Assembly (NCBI GenBank): GCA_039920745.1
Contig: JBDSDD010000030.1
Coordinates: 1 to 64,000, forward strand
DNA: 64,000 nt
Direction: 5' to 3'
Source: Scleromatobacter sp039920745
GTDB lineage: Bacteria; Pseudomonadota; Gammaproteobacteria; Burkholderiales; Burkholderiaceae_C
Positions within the stretch are counted from its first letter, which is position 1. Every line of letters starts with the position of its first letter. A model generated the notes under the pieces. It was not told the DNA's origin and made no database searches. It was given only the letters and a program-made list of their open reading frames with translations. Position numbers and translations under genes: made by a program. Of this stretch, positions 25,870 through 34,286 are shown piece after piece.

Positions 25870-26979
25870 TCACTTCGCGGGCAATTTGCTCGCGGTGAGC
25901 AACTGCACCGTCAGGCGCTCGAAGCGAGGGACGTCGACATCCTGGATGACCTCGACCTCCCGCTCTCCCAGTCCCGGGCCGCGCCCCAGCGGCCAGCTGA
26001 GCGTGCTGCCGTAATCGGCGCCCTCGCCCACAGCCACGTCCACCAGCATCTTCTGGCTGCGCTTGACCAGCGACGGATCGAGCCACACGGCCGCCGTGAG
26101 CTCGTCCCACATCGGGAACTCCTCGCCCCAGCGCGCCACGTAGCCGGCGACCGGCGTCTTCGTGCGCCCGATCGCCGCGTAGAGCGCCTTGCTGAAGAAG
26201 GTCTTCGTCGTCGGGTCGACCGGGACCTGCACCACGCGCGGCCAGGCCTCGTGCAGCACTGCCGACGCCGCTTCGGCGTCCCACAGCATGTTGAACTCGC
26301 GGCGCGGCGAATGCGCGTACTCGTCCGCGAACGAGTTGCTGGCCGCCACCGGATTGAAGCTGCCGCCCATGAAGACGAGTTCGCGCGTGGCCGCGGCGAA
26401 GCCCGGATCCTGGCGCGCGGCCAGTGCGACGTCGGTCATCGCGCCGCCGATCCACAGCGTCACCTGGCCGGGATGCGCGCGCACGCTGCGGATCATGAAG
26501 GCCACGCCGCTATCCGCCTGAGCCTTCAGCGCGGGCATGCCCGCGGCTGGCGGGGGCACCAGGAACGGGTCGGCGTGATAGTCCGCACGCGGCTTCCCGC
26601 CGAACGCCTCCGTCCACGCGCCCTTCCATACCAACGGGCCGTAGCGGCTCTCCCAGCCCTTGATGCGTGCCGCCGAGTTCAACAGCGGAAACGCCGCGCC
26701 GGCGTACACCGGCACCTCGGGGCGCCCGACGATTTCGAGCATGCGAAGCGTCTGGGCGATCTCGTCGTCGCGCCAGCCGTCGCCGCTGCTGACGACGATG
26801 CCCAGCACGTCGACGTCGGGCGCCTGCAGCAGCATCAGCACCGAGTTCATGTTGCTGCCGCCCGGGCCGAACATGTCCTGGTCGATGATGACCTGGCGGC
26901 GCAGGGGGGCGGCAGGCGTCGGGGCGCTGGCGACGGCCAGCAGCAGCGCGACCAGCGCAGCGGAGAACGGACGAATCAT
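25870..26979 (-). CDS. Secreted nucleoside-hydrolase-family protein with altered metal site
   Basis: A protein of 369 residues with a signal peptide (FSAALVALLLAVASAPTPAA). The fold is that of inosine-uridine nucleoside hydrolases: IIDQDMFGPGGSNMNS at the N-terminus, LWIGGAMTDVALA, FMGGSFNP, REFNMLWDAEAA and a late Asp in LTAAVWLDPS. The hallmark calcium motif DxDxGxDD is not kept; the first two Asp remain but the final DD is replaced by Gly residues, so catalysis may differ or be lost. The start at 26979 is at the signal peptide; an in-frame start at 27027 lengthens it without reason. Confidence 0.85.
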   Translation of the reverse strand: MIRPFSAALVALLLAVASAPTPAAPLRRQVIIDQDMFGPGGSNMNSVLMLLQAPDVDVLGIVVSSGDGWRDDEIAQTLRMLEIVGRPEVPVYAGAAFPLLNSAARIKGWESRYGPLVWKGAWTEAFGGKPRADYHADPFLVPPPAAGMPALKAQADSGVAFMIRSVRAHPGQVTLWIGGAMTDVALAARQDPGFAAATRELVFMGGSFNPVAASNSFADEYAHSPRREFNMLWDAEAASAVLHEAWPRVVQVPVDPTTKTFFSKALYAAIGRTKTPVAGYVARWGEEFPMWDELTAAVWLDPSLVKRSQKMLVDVAVGEGADYGSTLSWPLGRGPGLGEREVEVIQDVDVPRFERLTVQLLTASKLPAK

Positions 26980-27247
26980 CGAGAATGCCTTTCGAGCGGC
27001 TTGGAGATCGGACACCGGGGCAAGCAAGGCCTGTACCGCCCAGTATCAGGCATTCCTCTGGCCGCATTCAGCGCGGCCAGCGCCCGCAATCACGAGACGC
27101 CACAATGCTGCCAGTCGAATCCATGAATCCAGAATTGAGGCGACCACAACCGTGCTGACGTCACGATCGAACCCACCTTCCTGCCCAGTTGTTCCGTTAC
27201 GATTCCGCTCAGGTCCCGATTCCATCGTCCCCCGCGACGACTGCCCC

Positions 27248-28069
27248 TTGAGCACCGAAAACGCCCTCTCCGAACTGCGCCTGACGACCCGTGCCGAGCA
27301 TGACCGTATCGAGCACATCCTGCGCCTGACCGAGCCGATGACGCTCGAGCGCTACGCCGCGATCCTGTGTGGCTTCGACGCGTTCCTGCGCGCGTGGGAG
27401 CCGCGCATCCACGCCGCGCTCCCCGAGCGGCTGCACGGCTGGTTCCGCTCGCGCCGGCGCGGCGGCTTCGCCAGCGCCGACGTCGAATGGCTGCGTTCCG
27501 TCGCCGGCATCGAGCCGCTGCCCACCAGCGCCAAGCAGGCGGCGGCGATCCCGTTGGGCGACCTGGCCGAGGTCCTGGGCTCGCTGTATGTGATCGAGGG
27601 CGCCGCGCTGGGCGGCCGCGTGATCGCGCCGCAGCTCAAGCGCACGCTGGGCCTGGGCCAGGGCCGCGGCGCAAGCTATTTCCACGGCTTCGGCGGCGAG
27701 ACCGGCGTGATGTGGAGCAACTACCGCGTGCTCGCCGCGCTGGAAATCGGCGACTCTTCGCGCAACACCGTGCGTGCCTGCAACAGCGCCAAGCGCACGT
27801 TCGCCGCGCTGATCGACCTGTTCAGCCCGCTCGCCGCCAGTGCCGAGCCCGCGCCAGTCGAGCCCTCGACGTCGCAACGCATCGCGCCCGCGCTGCTGAT
27901 GGCCTTCGGCGAGGAGGACCCCGACGCCACCCGGCCCGCGCCGCTGGACGACGATGTCGATGTCGACCTGCCCGTGGACGTGGAGCCCGACGAGGGCGAC
28001 ACCGTGCTGGACATCCCGCTCGACGAGCCGGAAGAAGGCGGCAGCGACACGGTTCGCATGCCGCTCTGA
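27248..28069 (+). CDS. bphO: Biliverdin-producing heme oxygenase
   Basis: A protein of about 273 residues that opens heme to biliverdin, the chromophore of the phytochrome encoded next. The proximal heme ligand is His18 in RAEHDRIEH, and the distal helix region reads GSLYVIEGAALGG with the flexible Gly residues of the family. A C-terminal acidic tail of about 65 residues is unusual. No ATG starts the conserved region; TTG at 27248 is the best in-frame start by homology length, but it lacks a clear ribosome site, so the start is uncertain. The phytochrome gene follows after 107 bases. Confidence 0.88.
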   Translation: MSTENALSELRLTTRAEHDRIEHILRLTEPMTLERYAAILCGFDAFLRAWEPRIHAALPERLHGWFRSRRRGGFASADVEWLRSVAGIEPLPTSAKQAAAIPLGDLAEVLGSLYVIEGAALGGRVIAPQLKRTLGLGQGRGASYFHGFGGETGVMWSNYRVLAALEIGDSSRNTVRACNSAKRTFAALIDLFSPLAASAEPAPVEPSTSQRIAPALLMAFGEEDPDATRPAPLDDDVDVDLPVDVEPDEGDTVLDIPLDEPEEGGSDTVRMPL

Positions 28070-28176
28070 AGCCCCCGGGCCAGCGCAGGCTCGCCGTCGC
28101 CTGTCGCGTTGCGCGTCGGTAGTCGACCCGACCTCGCGACGCCGTAGTCGCGCCCGTTTGATGTTGAAATGGGGCG

Positions 28177-30366
28177 ATGCCGTCGCCCCTGTCTCCCGCT
28201 GAATTGAATCTCGAGAACTGCGATCGCGAGCCGATCCATATTCCGGGCTCGATCCAGCCGCACGGCGCGCTGCTCGCATTCGACCGCCTCGGCCGGCTCA
28301 GCCACGCCAGTGCCAACGCAGCGGCACTGCTGGGCCTGGCTCCGCAGTTCGGCCGCACGCTGCCCGCGGGTGCATTCGGCGAGGACTCGGCGCTCGAGCG
28401 GCAGTTCCAGGACGTGCTCGCCAACGCGAACAGCGACGAGCTGGTCACGAGCTCCCTCGAGACGCGCCTGCGCGGCGCCACCTTCGACGTCGTGCTGCAC
28501 GCGCAGCTCGGCCGCGTGATCGTCGAGTTCGAGCGCCGTGCGCCAGACGCCGGCGAGGTGTCGACGTTCGCGCACCTGGCCTACCGCGCGATGGACTCGC
28601 TCAAGCGCCAGCGCACGGTCGACCGCCTGCTCGACGCCGCGGTCATCGCGGTGCGCCAGCTGACGGGCTTCGACCGCGTGATGGCCTACCGCTTCGGCCA
28701 TGACGACTCGGGCGACGTCGTCGCCGAGGCCTGCAGCGACCGACTCGAGCCCTACGTCGGCCGCCGCTATCCGGCCAGCGACATCCCGGCGCAGGCGCGC
28801 CGCCTGTACATCCTCAACACGCTGCGGCTGATCGCCGACATGGGCTACGAGCCGGTGCCGCTGATGTCGGACGGCACGCAACGCGAGCCGCTGGACCTCA
28901 GCCACAGCGTGTTGCGCAGCGTCTCGCCGATCCACGTCGAGTACCTGAAGAACATGGGCGTCGGCGCGTCGATGAGCGTGTCCATCGTCATCGGCGGAAG
29001 GCTGTGGGGCATGCTGGCCTGCCACCACATGGCGCCGCGCCAGGTGCCCTACCCGATTCGCATGGCCGTCGACGTGATGGCGCAGATCATCGCGTCGACC
29101 GTGCAGTCGCTGGTCGCCAGGGAGCGCGAAGGTGCGATTTCGCGTGCCGCGTGGCTGCGCACCGAGATCGTGCGCGCCATCGCCCTCGGTGCGGAGGTCG
29201 GCGAGGTCGTCACGCGCGAGTCGCCGGCGCTGCGCGAAAACCTCGGCTGCGACGCGCTGCTCGTCACGCTCGATGGCGTCGCACGCGCGGCGGAGAACGT
29301 CGATCCGCGCTGGGCCGGCGCCCTCGCGACTTGGCTGGCCGGGCGCAAAGAGACGCTGGTCCACTTGCACGACGCTGCGCAGCTGCCGCCCATGTTGCCC
29401 GGGCAGGCTGACAGCGAGCGCTTCTGCGGCGTGCTCGCCTTGCGCTTCGACGCGCCGCGCCAGGGCTGGATCGTCGGCCTGCGGCGCGAGCTGATCCAGA
29501 CGATCCGCTGGGGCGGCAAGCCCGAGAAAGTGATTGCGCACGGGCCGCTGGGATCGCGCCTGACCCCGCGCGGCTCGTTCGACGAGTGGCGCGAGACGGT
29601 GCGCGGCCAGGCCGAGCCGTGGAACGAGGTGCAGCTGGAGATCGCCTCGCAGTTGCTGGACATCGTCGGCCGCGCCTACGCCGACCGCGTGCTGGAGGTC
29701 GACCAGTTGCGCTCGCAGTTGTGGGCCGTGCTGGGCCACGACCTGCGCAATCCACTGCAGTCGCTGAGCATGGCCACTTCGGCGCTCGAGCGCGGCGGCG
29801 AGCCCGGGCGGCTCAATTCGGTCATCCGCAACTCGACCCACCGCATGAAGCAATTGCTGGGCGACGTGCTGGACATCTCGCGCCTGCACCACGGCTTCGA
29901 CCTGACGATGCAGTGGAGCCAGGTCGACCTGGTGACGATCATCCGCCAGCTCGTCGAGGAGTCGCAGGTCGCCTACCCGTCGATCGCGCTGGACGTGAAG
30001 ATGCCCACCGCGCTGGTGGTGGATGCCGACGCCGGCCGCTATACCCAGGTGGTCGCCAACCTGCTCAGCAATGCCCGCCACCACGGCCTGGGCAACATCT
30101 CCGTGGCTGCGCGCGAGGAAGACGGCGTCGCAGTCGTCAGCATCACCAACAACTCGCTGCCGATCCCCGCCGCCATCCTGGCAGCCTTGTTCGACCCGTT
30201 CAAGCGCCAGTCGGCCTCCAACGAGCGCAACCGCACCGGCATGGGCCTGGGCCTGTACATCGCCCACCAGGTGGTGCGCGGCCACCAGGGCACGCTGGAG
30301 CACATCGGTGGCGCCGGCACCGTGACTTTCGAGGCGCGGATCCCGCTGCGCCGAACGACCAGCTAG
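28177..30366 (+). CDS. bphP: Bacteriophytochrome sensor histidine kinase
   Basis: A red/far-red light sensor of 729 residues. PAS domain with the biliverdin-linking Cys15 in LENCDREPIHIPG, GAF domain with PASDIPAQAR (about 198-207), PHY domain, then HisKA (His521 in LGHDLRNPLQSL) and HATPase (NLLSNARHHG, TGMGLGL). The G1 box reads ITNNSLPIP, the Asn-for-Asp variant common in phytochrome kinases. No receiver domain is fused. Its stop overlaps the stop of the opposite-strand lipoprotein gene. A receiver-only regulator at 37005 is a conceivable partner, but nothing links them directly. Confidence 0.96.
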   Translation: MPSPLSPAELNLENCDREPIHIPGSIQPHGALLAFDRLGRLSHASANAAALLGLAPQFGRTLPAGAFGEDSALERQFQDVLANANSDELVTSSLETRLRGATFDVVLHAQLGRVIVEFERRAPDAGEVSTFAHLAYRAMDSLKRQRTVDRLLDAAVIAVRQLTGFDRVMAYRFGHDDSGDVVAEACSDRLEPYVGRRYPASDIPAQARRLYILNTLRLIADMGYEPVPLMSDGTQREPLDLSHSVLRSVSPIHVEYLKNMGVGASMSVSIVIGGRLWGMLACHHMAPRQVPYPIRMAVDVMAQIIASTVQSLVAREREGAISRAAWLRTEIVRAIALGAEVGEVVTRESPALRENLGCDALLVTLDGVARAAENVDPRWAGALATWLAGRKETLVHLHDAAQLPPMLPGQADSERFCGVLALRFDAPRQGWIVGLRRELIQTIRWGGKPEKVIAHGPLGSRLTPRGSFDEWRETVRGQAEPWNEVQLEIASQLLDIVGRAYADRVLEVDQLRSQLWAVLGHDLRNPLQSLSMATSALERGGEPGRLNSVIRNSTHRMKQLLGDVLDISRLHHGFDLTMQWSQVDLVTIIRQLVEESQVAYPSIALDVKMPTALVVDADAGRYTQVVANLLSNARHHGLGNISVAAREEDGVAVVSITNNSLPIPAAILAALFDPFKRQSASNERNRTGMGLGLYIAHQVVRGHQGTLEHIGGAGTVTFEARIPLRRTTS

Positions 30367-30794
30367 ACCGGCGCGCCGCAGCCCGGACCATCGAAGGTCC
30401 AGGTGCTGACCTTGCCGTTCTCGACCAGGAAACGCGTCGTGCAGGTGACAGGCGTGGCCTGGCCGACCGGTGCCGTGACGCCGACGCCGCCGCCCACCGA
30501 CGTGTGGCCGCCACCACCAAATCCAAATCCGCCGATGCTGAAGCTGACCGTCGGCGGCGGGACGGCGCCGCTGTTGACGACGTACGTCAGCCATTTGCCA
30601 CTGCCGATCTGCTCCTCGGCGAAGGGCTTGCCCCAGCGGGCGCGCAGGTTGTCCTCGGACGCACCCTGCCAAGGGCTGAGCGCCTGTTCGTAGGCCGTGC
30701 CCCGCGACTCCGGCGTGGCGCAGCCGCCGACAAGCACGGCGAGGGTCGACGAAAGTGCGAGCTTGAGGATCGGGCGGTGGATCGGATGGCGCAT
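30363..30794 (-). CDS. Lipoprotein of unknown function
   Basis: A protein of 143 residues with a lipoprotein signal ending LVGGCATP (lipobox Cys at about 25). The region NLRARWGKPFAEEQIGSGK resembles the SmpA/OmlA-like 'WGxP' segment of small envelope lipoproteins. It is followed by a Gly-rich stretch (GGFGFGGGGHTSVGGG) and a terminal pair of Cys. It converges on bphP with overlapping stops. Function unknown. Confidence 0.8.
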   Translation of the reverse strand: MRHPIHRPILKLALSSTLAVLVGGCATPESRGTAYEQALSPWQGASEDNLRARWGKPFAEEQIGSGKWLTYVVNSGAVPPPTVSFSIGGFGFGGGGHTSVGGGVGVTAPVGQATPVTCTTRFLVENGKVSTWTFDGPGCGAPV

Positions 30795-30912
30795 CGTGGT
30801 CTCCTCGTGAGGGCGTTCCTGTGCGAATGATGCACCTTGCGCGGCAATGCGCCCGCCCGGCCGTTGGCGGGCCGATCAAGACCGTCTGCGCCCAAGGTCT
30901 TATTCATGACGA

Positions 30913-30948
30913 TTGACATTCATTAATCATGATGACTAAACTTTATAA
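30913..30948 (+). promoter_or_regulatory. Promoter with embedded operator for the TetR-MFS operon
   Basis: TTGACA (30913-30918) and TAAACT (30937-30942) are spaced by 18 bases. Between and over them lies the 17-base quasi-palindrome TTAATCATGATGACTAA (30923-30939), one mismatched base pair besides the centre. Its size and position, 34 bases before the TetR start, suit autorepression by that protein. Confidence 0.6.
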
Positions 30949-30972
30949 ATCGACAGCAGCCGGGACATCGCC

Positions 30973-31623
30973 ATGCCCAAGGTCTCCAGAGCCGAAGCGG
31001 ACCATCACCGCGAGCAGATCACCGACGCCTCCGCGCGCCTGTTCAAGGAACGCGGTCTCAAGGGCGTCAGCGTCGCCGACCTGATGGGCGCCGCCGGCTT
31101 GACGCACGGCGGCTTCTACGGCCATTTCGAGTCCAAGGACGCGCTTGCCGGCGTCGCCGTCGCCCGCGCGTTCGAGCAGTCGGCCCACCGCTGGAACAAG
31201 CGCGTCGCGGCCCAGCCCGATGCCGCGGCAGGTCGTTGCGAGATCGTCGACAAGTTCCTCACACCCAAGAGCCTGAAGGACGTCGGCATGGGCTGCCCGT
31301 CGGTGGCCATGGCCACCGACGTGGCGCGCGAGCCCGCCGACGCGCCGATTCGCTGGGCGTTCCTCGACGGCCTGGAAAGCCTTGTTCAGATTCTCTCCGA
31401 CGTCGAGGACGGCTCGGACGCAGCCGCCAGGCGCGGCACCGCGCTGGCCGACTACGCGACGATGGCCGGCGCCCTGCTGCTGGCCCGCGCGACCGAAGGC
31501 ACGCCGCTGTCGACCGAATTCCTCGCTGCCGCGCGCGCGCGCCTGCTGCCCGCGGGCGCGAACGCGATCACCCAGGCGCCCGCGCCCGCCCCGGTCATCC
31601 CCTGTCGCACGAAGAAGCCCTGA
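30973..31623 (+). CDS. TetR-family transcriptional regulator
   Basis: A protein of 216 residues. The N-terminal TetR helix-turn-helix reads ITDASARLFKERGLKGVSVA, then DLMGAAGLTHGGFYGHFESK, the family's most conserved stretch. The C-terminal ligand domain is of the type seen in regulators with YGHFESKDAL motifs controlling small efflux or detoxification genes. It lies two bases before an MFS transporter gene and behind a palindromic operator, so it probably represses itself and the transporter. Confidence 0.95.
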   Translation: MPKVSRAEADHHREQITDASARLFKERGLKGVSVADLMGAAGLTHGGFYGHFESKDALAGVAVARAFEQSAHRWNKRVAAQPDAAAGRCEIVDKFLTPKSLKDVGMGCPSVAMATDVAREPADAPIRWAFLDGLESLVQILSDVEDGSDAAARRGTALADYATMAGALLLARATEGTPLSTEFLAAARARLLPAGANAITQAPAPAPVIPCRTKKP

Positions 31624-31625
31624 GG

Positions 31626-32906
31626 ATGTTCGCCACCCCCGTCGCCCATTGGTTCGGCCGCCGCGGCATCCACTTCTCGTGGGTCGTCATGGGCATCGCC
31701 TTCCTCACGATGCTCACGTCGTCGGCCGCCCTCGGACTGCCCGGCGCGTTCCTGCAGCCGCTCAGCAAGGAGTTCGGCTGGACCACCGACCAGATCTCTG
31801 GCGCGATCGCGCTGCGCTTCGCGCTGTACGGCCTGATCGGCCCGTTCGCCGCCGTGTTGATGGAACGCTATGGCCTGCGACGCATCATCTGCAGCGCGCT
31901 GCTGTTGATCGCCACCGGCATGGTGCTGGCGACCCGCATGACTGCGCTGTGGCAACTGGTGTTGCTGTGGGGCGGCGTGCTGGGCGTGGGCTCGGGCCTG
32001 ACGGCGCTGGTGCTGGGCGCCACCGTGGCCAACCGCTGGTTCGATCAGCGCCGCGGCCTGGTGATGGGCCTGCTCACTGCCAGCTCGGCCACGGGCCAGC
32101 TGATCTTCCTGCCGATCGCGGCGTCGCTGATCCAGAACCACGGCTGGCGCATGGCGGTGATCCCGGTGATCACGAGCTGCCTGGTCGTCGCCGGCCTGGC
32201 GTTGTGCCTGCTGCGCGATCGCCCTTCGGAGCTGGGACTGCTGCCGTTCGGCGCCGACCCGAACCAGATCGAACCGACACCCACCGCCTGGCGCCCAGGC
32301 TTCGCCGAGCCCATCCGCACGCTGTTCATGGCCTCGCGCAGCAGCGCGTTCTGGGTGCTGTTCGGCACGTTCTTCGTCTGCGGCCTGAGCACCAGCGGCC
32401 TGATCCAGACCCACTTCATCTCGCTGTGCGGCGACTACGGGCTGGCCGCCCTGCCAGCCGCCTCGGTGCTGGCCACCATCGGCGCGTGCGACTTCGTCGG
32501 CACGATCGCGTCGGGCTGGCTGTCCGACCGCTACGACGTGCGCAAGCTGCTGTTCTGGTACTACGGGCTGCGCGGGCTGTCGCTGATGTGGCTGCCGCAC
32601 TCCACGTTCACCCTCGTCGGGCTGTCGCTGTTCGCGGTCTTCTATGGCCTCGACTGGGTGGCCACGGTGCCGCCGACGGTGCGGCTGACCAACGCCGCGT
32701 TCGACAAGCAGCGCGCGCCGATGATCTTCGGCTGGATCTTCGCCGGCCACCAGCTGGGCGGCGCGGTCGCGGCCTACGGAGCGGGCCTCACGCGCACCGT
32801 GATGCTGTCGTACAGCCCGGCGCTGTACGCCGCGGGAGTCACCTGCATCATCGCGGCGGTCGCGATCTTCCTGGTCAAGCGGCCACCGTCGTTGCGGCCG
32901 GCCTGA
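31626..32906 (+). CDS. MFS transporter
   Basis: An inner-membrane transporter of 426 residues with twelve hydrophobic segments. The loop after helix 2 reads MERYGLRRIICSALLL and helix 4-5 includes VLGATVANRWFDQRRGLVMG, typical of the monocarboxylate/OFA-like branch of the MFS. The start overlaps a GAGG that ends the TetR gene, two bases downstream of its stop. Substrate unknown; co-transcription with a TetR repressor suggests inducible uptake or efflux of a small organic compound. Confidence 0.92.
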   Translation: MFATPVAHWFGRRGIHFSWVVMGIAFLTMLTSSAALGLPGAFLQPLSKEFGWTTDQISGAIALRFALYGLIGPFAAVLMERYGLRRIICSALLLIATGMVLATRMTALWQLVLLWGGVLGVGSGLTALVLGATVANRWFDQRRGLVMGLLTASSATGQLIFLPIAASLIQNHGWRMAVIPVITSCLVVAGLALCLLRDRPSELGLLPFGADPNQIEPTPTAWRPGFAEPIRTLFMASRSSAFWVLFGTFFVCGLSTSGLIQTHFISLCGDYGLAALPAASVLATIGACDFVGTIASGWLSDRYDVRKLLFWYYGLRGLSLMWLPHSTFTLVGLSLFAVFYGLDWVATVPPTVRLTNAAFDKQRAPMIFGWIFAGHQLGGAVAAYGAGLTRTVMLSYSPALYAAGVTCIIAAVAIFLVKRPPSLRPA

Positions 32907-33161
32907 CAGCGCGCCCGGAGCCTTCCTGAAGCTGAACGGGCGGCGGGGCTCGTGATACCCAAAACACGGTACGGGGTATCGCCATCGCCCGCGCCCCGAC
33001 TCGTTTCGTTTCATAGGTGGATCGGGCCGCGTGAACTCGACAGCAAGCGTACCCGAGGACCGCTTTTCCCCCTGTGATTTGTCATCTGCGCGTGCTGGAA
33101 TCCGGGCCGATCGAACGCCACGAGCGATCGATCGAATCACAACCCCCAGGAGATCCCGAGC

Positions 33162-33920
33162 ATGACCTCGTCCCTCACCTTGCGTCCCATCCTCTGCGGC
33201 GCCCTCGCCGTCCTCGCCTGCGCCGGCGCCCCGGTCGCGCAGGCCGCCTCGCCCGTCGAGAACTACGCCCTGGCCATCAGCTGGGAGCCGGCGTTCTGCC
33301 TGACCGTCTCGGGCAAGCCCGAATGCGCCAGCGCGACGCCCAGCCGCCAGGATGCCCACGCGTTCTCGCTGCACGGCCTGTGGCCGCAAAGCGGCTCGTA
33401 TTGCGGCGCGACCGCGACGCAGAAGTCCAACGACCAGGCCGGCAAGTGGTCGCTGCTGCCGGCGGTCACGCTGGACGCGTCGACCGAAGCCGCGCTGAAG
33501 ATCGAGGAACCCGGCACGCAGTCCCATCTCGAGCGCCACGAATGGATCGAGCACGGCACGTGTTCCGGCCTCACGCAGCAGAACTTCTTCGCGCCGACGC
33601 TGGCGATGCTCAACGGCATCAACGCGAGCAACCTCGGTTCCACCGTCAGCGCCAACGTCGGCGGCCACCTCACGCTGGCACAGCTGCAGACGGCCGCAGC
33701 ACTGGACTACGGCACCTATGCGAAGGTCGACATCGAGTACCTGTGCATCAGCTCGAGCGGCAAGTCGTACCTGGAGGAGGTGCGCTTGCACATGCACCTG
33801 TCGAACCCGCTGCCGACGACCGTGCAGTCGTCGGCCCTGGCCAAGCCGATCCGGCCGGCCTCGTCCAGCCAGCTCTGCAAGAGCGCAACCGCGATCTACA
33901 TCAAGGCCGTGACCAACTGA
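33162..33920 (+). CDS. Secreted ribonuclease T2 family protein
   Basis: A protein of 252 residues with a signal peptide ending near APVAQAA. Both catalytic segments of RNase T2 are intact: CAS I FSLHGLWPQ and CAS II HEWIEHGTCSG, with their His residues and the Glu and Lys/Arg context. Several Cys could form the family's disulfides. The enzyme cleaves single-stranded RNA through a 2',3'-cyclic phosphate in periplasm or medium. AGGAG lies upstream. It stands alone. Confidence 0.95.
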   Translation: MTSSLTLRPILCGALAVLACAGAPVAQAASPVENYALAISWEPAFCLTVSGKPECASATPSRQDAHAFSLHGLWPQSGSYCGATATQKSNDQAGKWSLLPAVTLDASTEAALKIEEPGTQSHLERHEWIEHGTCSGLTQQNFFAPTLAMLNGINASNLGSTVSANVGGHLTLAQLQTAAALDYGTYAKVDIEYLCISSSGKSYLEEVRLHMHLSNPLPTTVQSSALAKPIRPASSSQLCKSATAIYIKAVTN

Positions 33921-34030
33921 TCGTAGACGCCGAAGCCGGCGCGCGGCACTCGCACCGGCTGCCCCTGCACTGCACTTGGACAGGGAGCCGACGCCCATCC
34001 TGGTGCCAGGCGCCCAGGTACAGGACACGG

Positions 34031-34186
34031 GGCGCGCCATGGGTCGATGCGCTGGTCATCCACGTCGGCGCCAGCCAGGGCATCGCCTGGTGCGTCGCGC
34101 ACGACGGCGGCGCGCAGGGGCTGCTGTCGAACGCCGACGCCACGCTCTACAGAGCCGAGGCCTCAGGACGCGGCCGCTTCGAGTGA
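34031..34186 (+). pseudogene. Remnant of a GGDEF (diguanylate cyclase) C-terminus
   Basis: An open stretch without a start in an otherwise empty gap encodes GASQGIAWCVAHDGGAQGLL and then NADATLYRAEASGRGRFE and a stop. This is the end of a GGDEF domain, normally (S)xGIA...LL..ADxALYxAKxxGRNR. The GGDEF active-site part and everything before it are missing; upstream sequence in this frame overlaps the RNase T2 gene in another frame. I read it as a gene fragment left by deletion. Confidence 0.65.
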
Positions 34187-34286
34187 CGCGTTGACACGGT
34201 TTGCGCGCCGACGCGATGCGCCCGGTAAGCGAGCAACGATCAGCGTGCTCGTGGAGCGCGTGATTGCGGGAAGCCGTCCGCGGACA

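Noticed and set aside
27721..30879. 1052-codon minus-strand frame over bphO-bphP
   Set aside because: Crosses a lipoprotein gene in another frame and shows no domains; bphP is certain.
32954..32980. GATACCC / GGGTATC inverted repeat after the MFS gene
   Set aside because: Seven-base arms with a 13-base spacer and no T-run; too weak to call terminator or operator.
33074..34030. Upstream extension of the GGDEF remnant through the RNase T2 gene
   Set aside because: It is the +1/-1 shadow of a signal-peptide RNase; only the last 52 codons resemble GGDEF.
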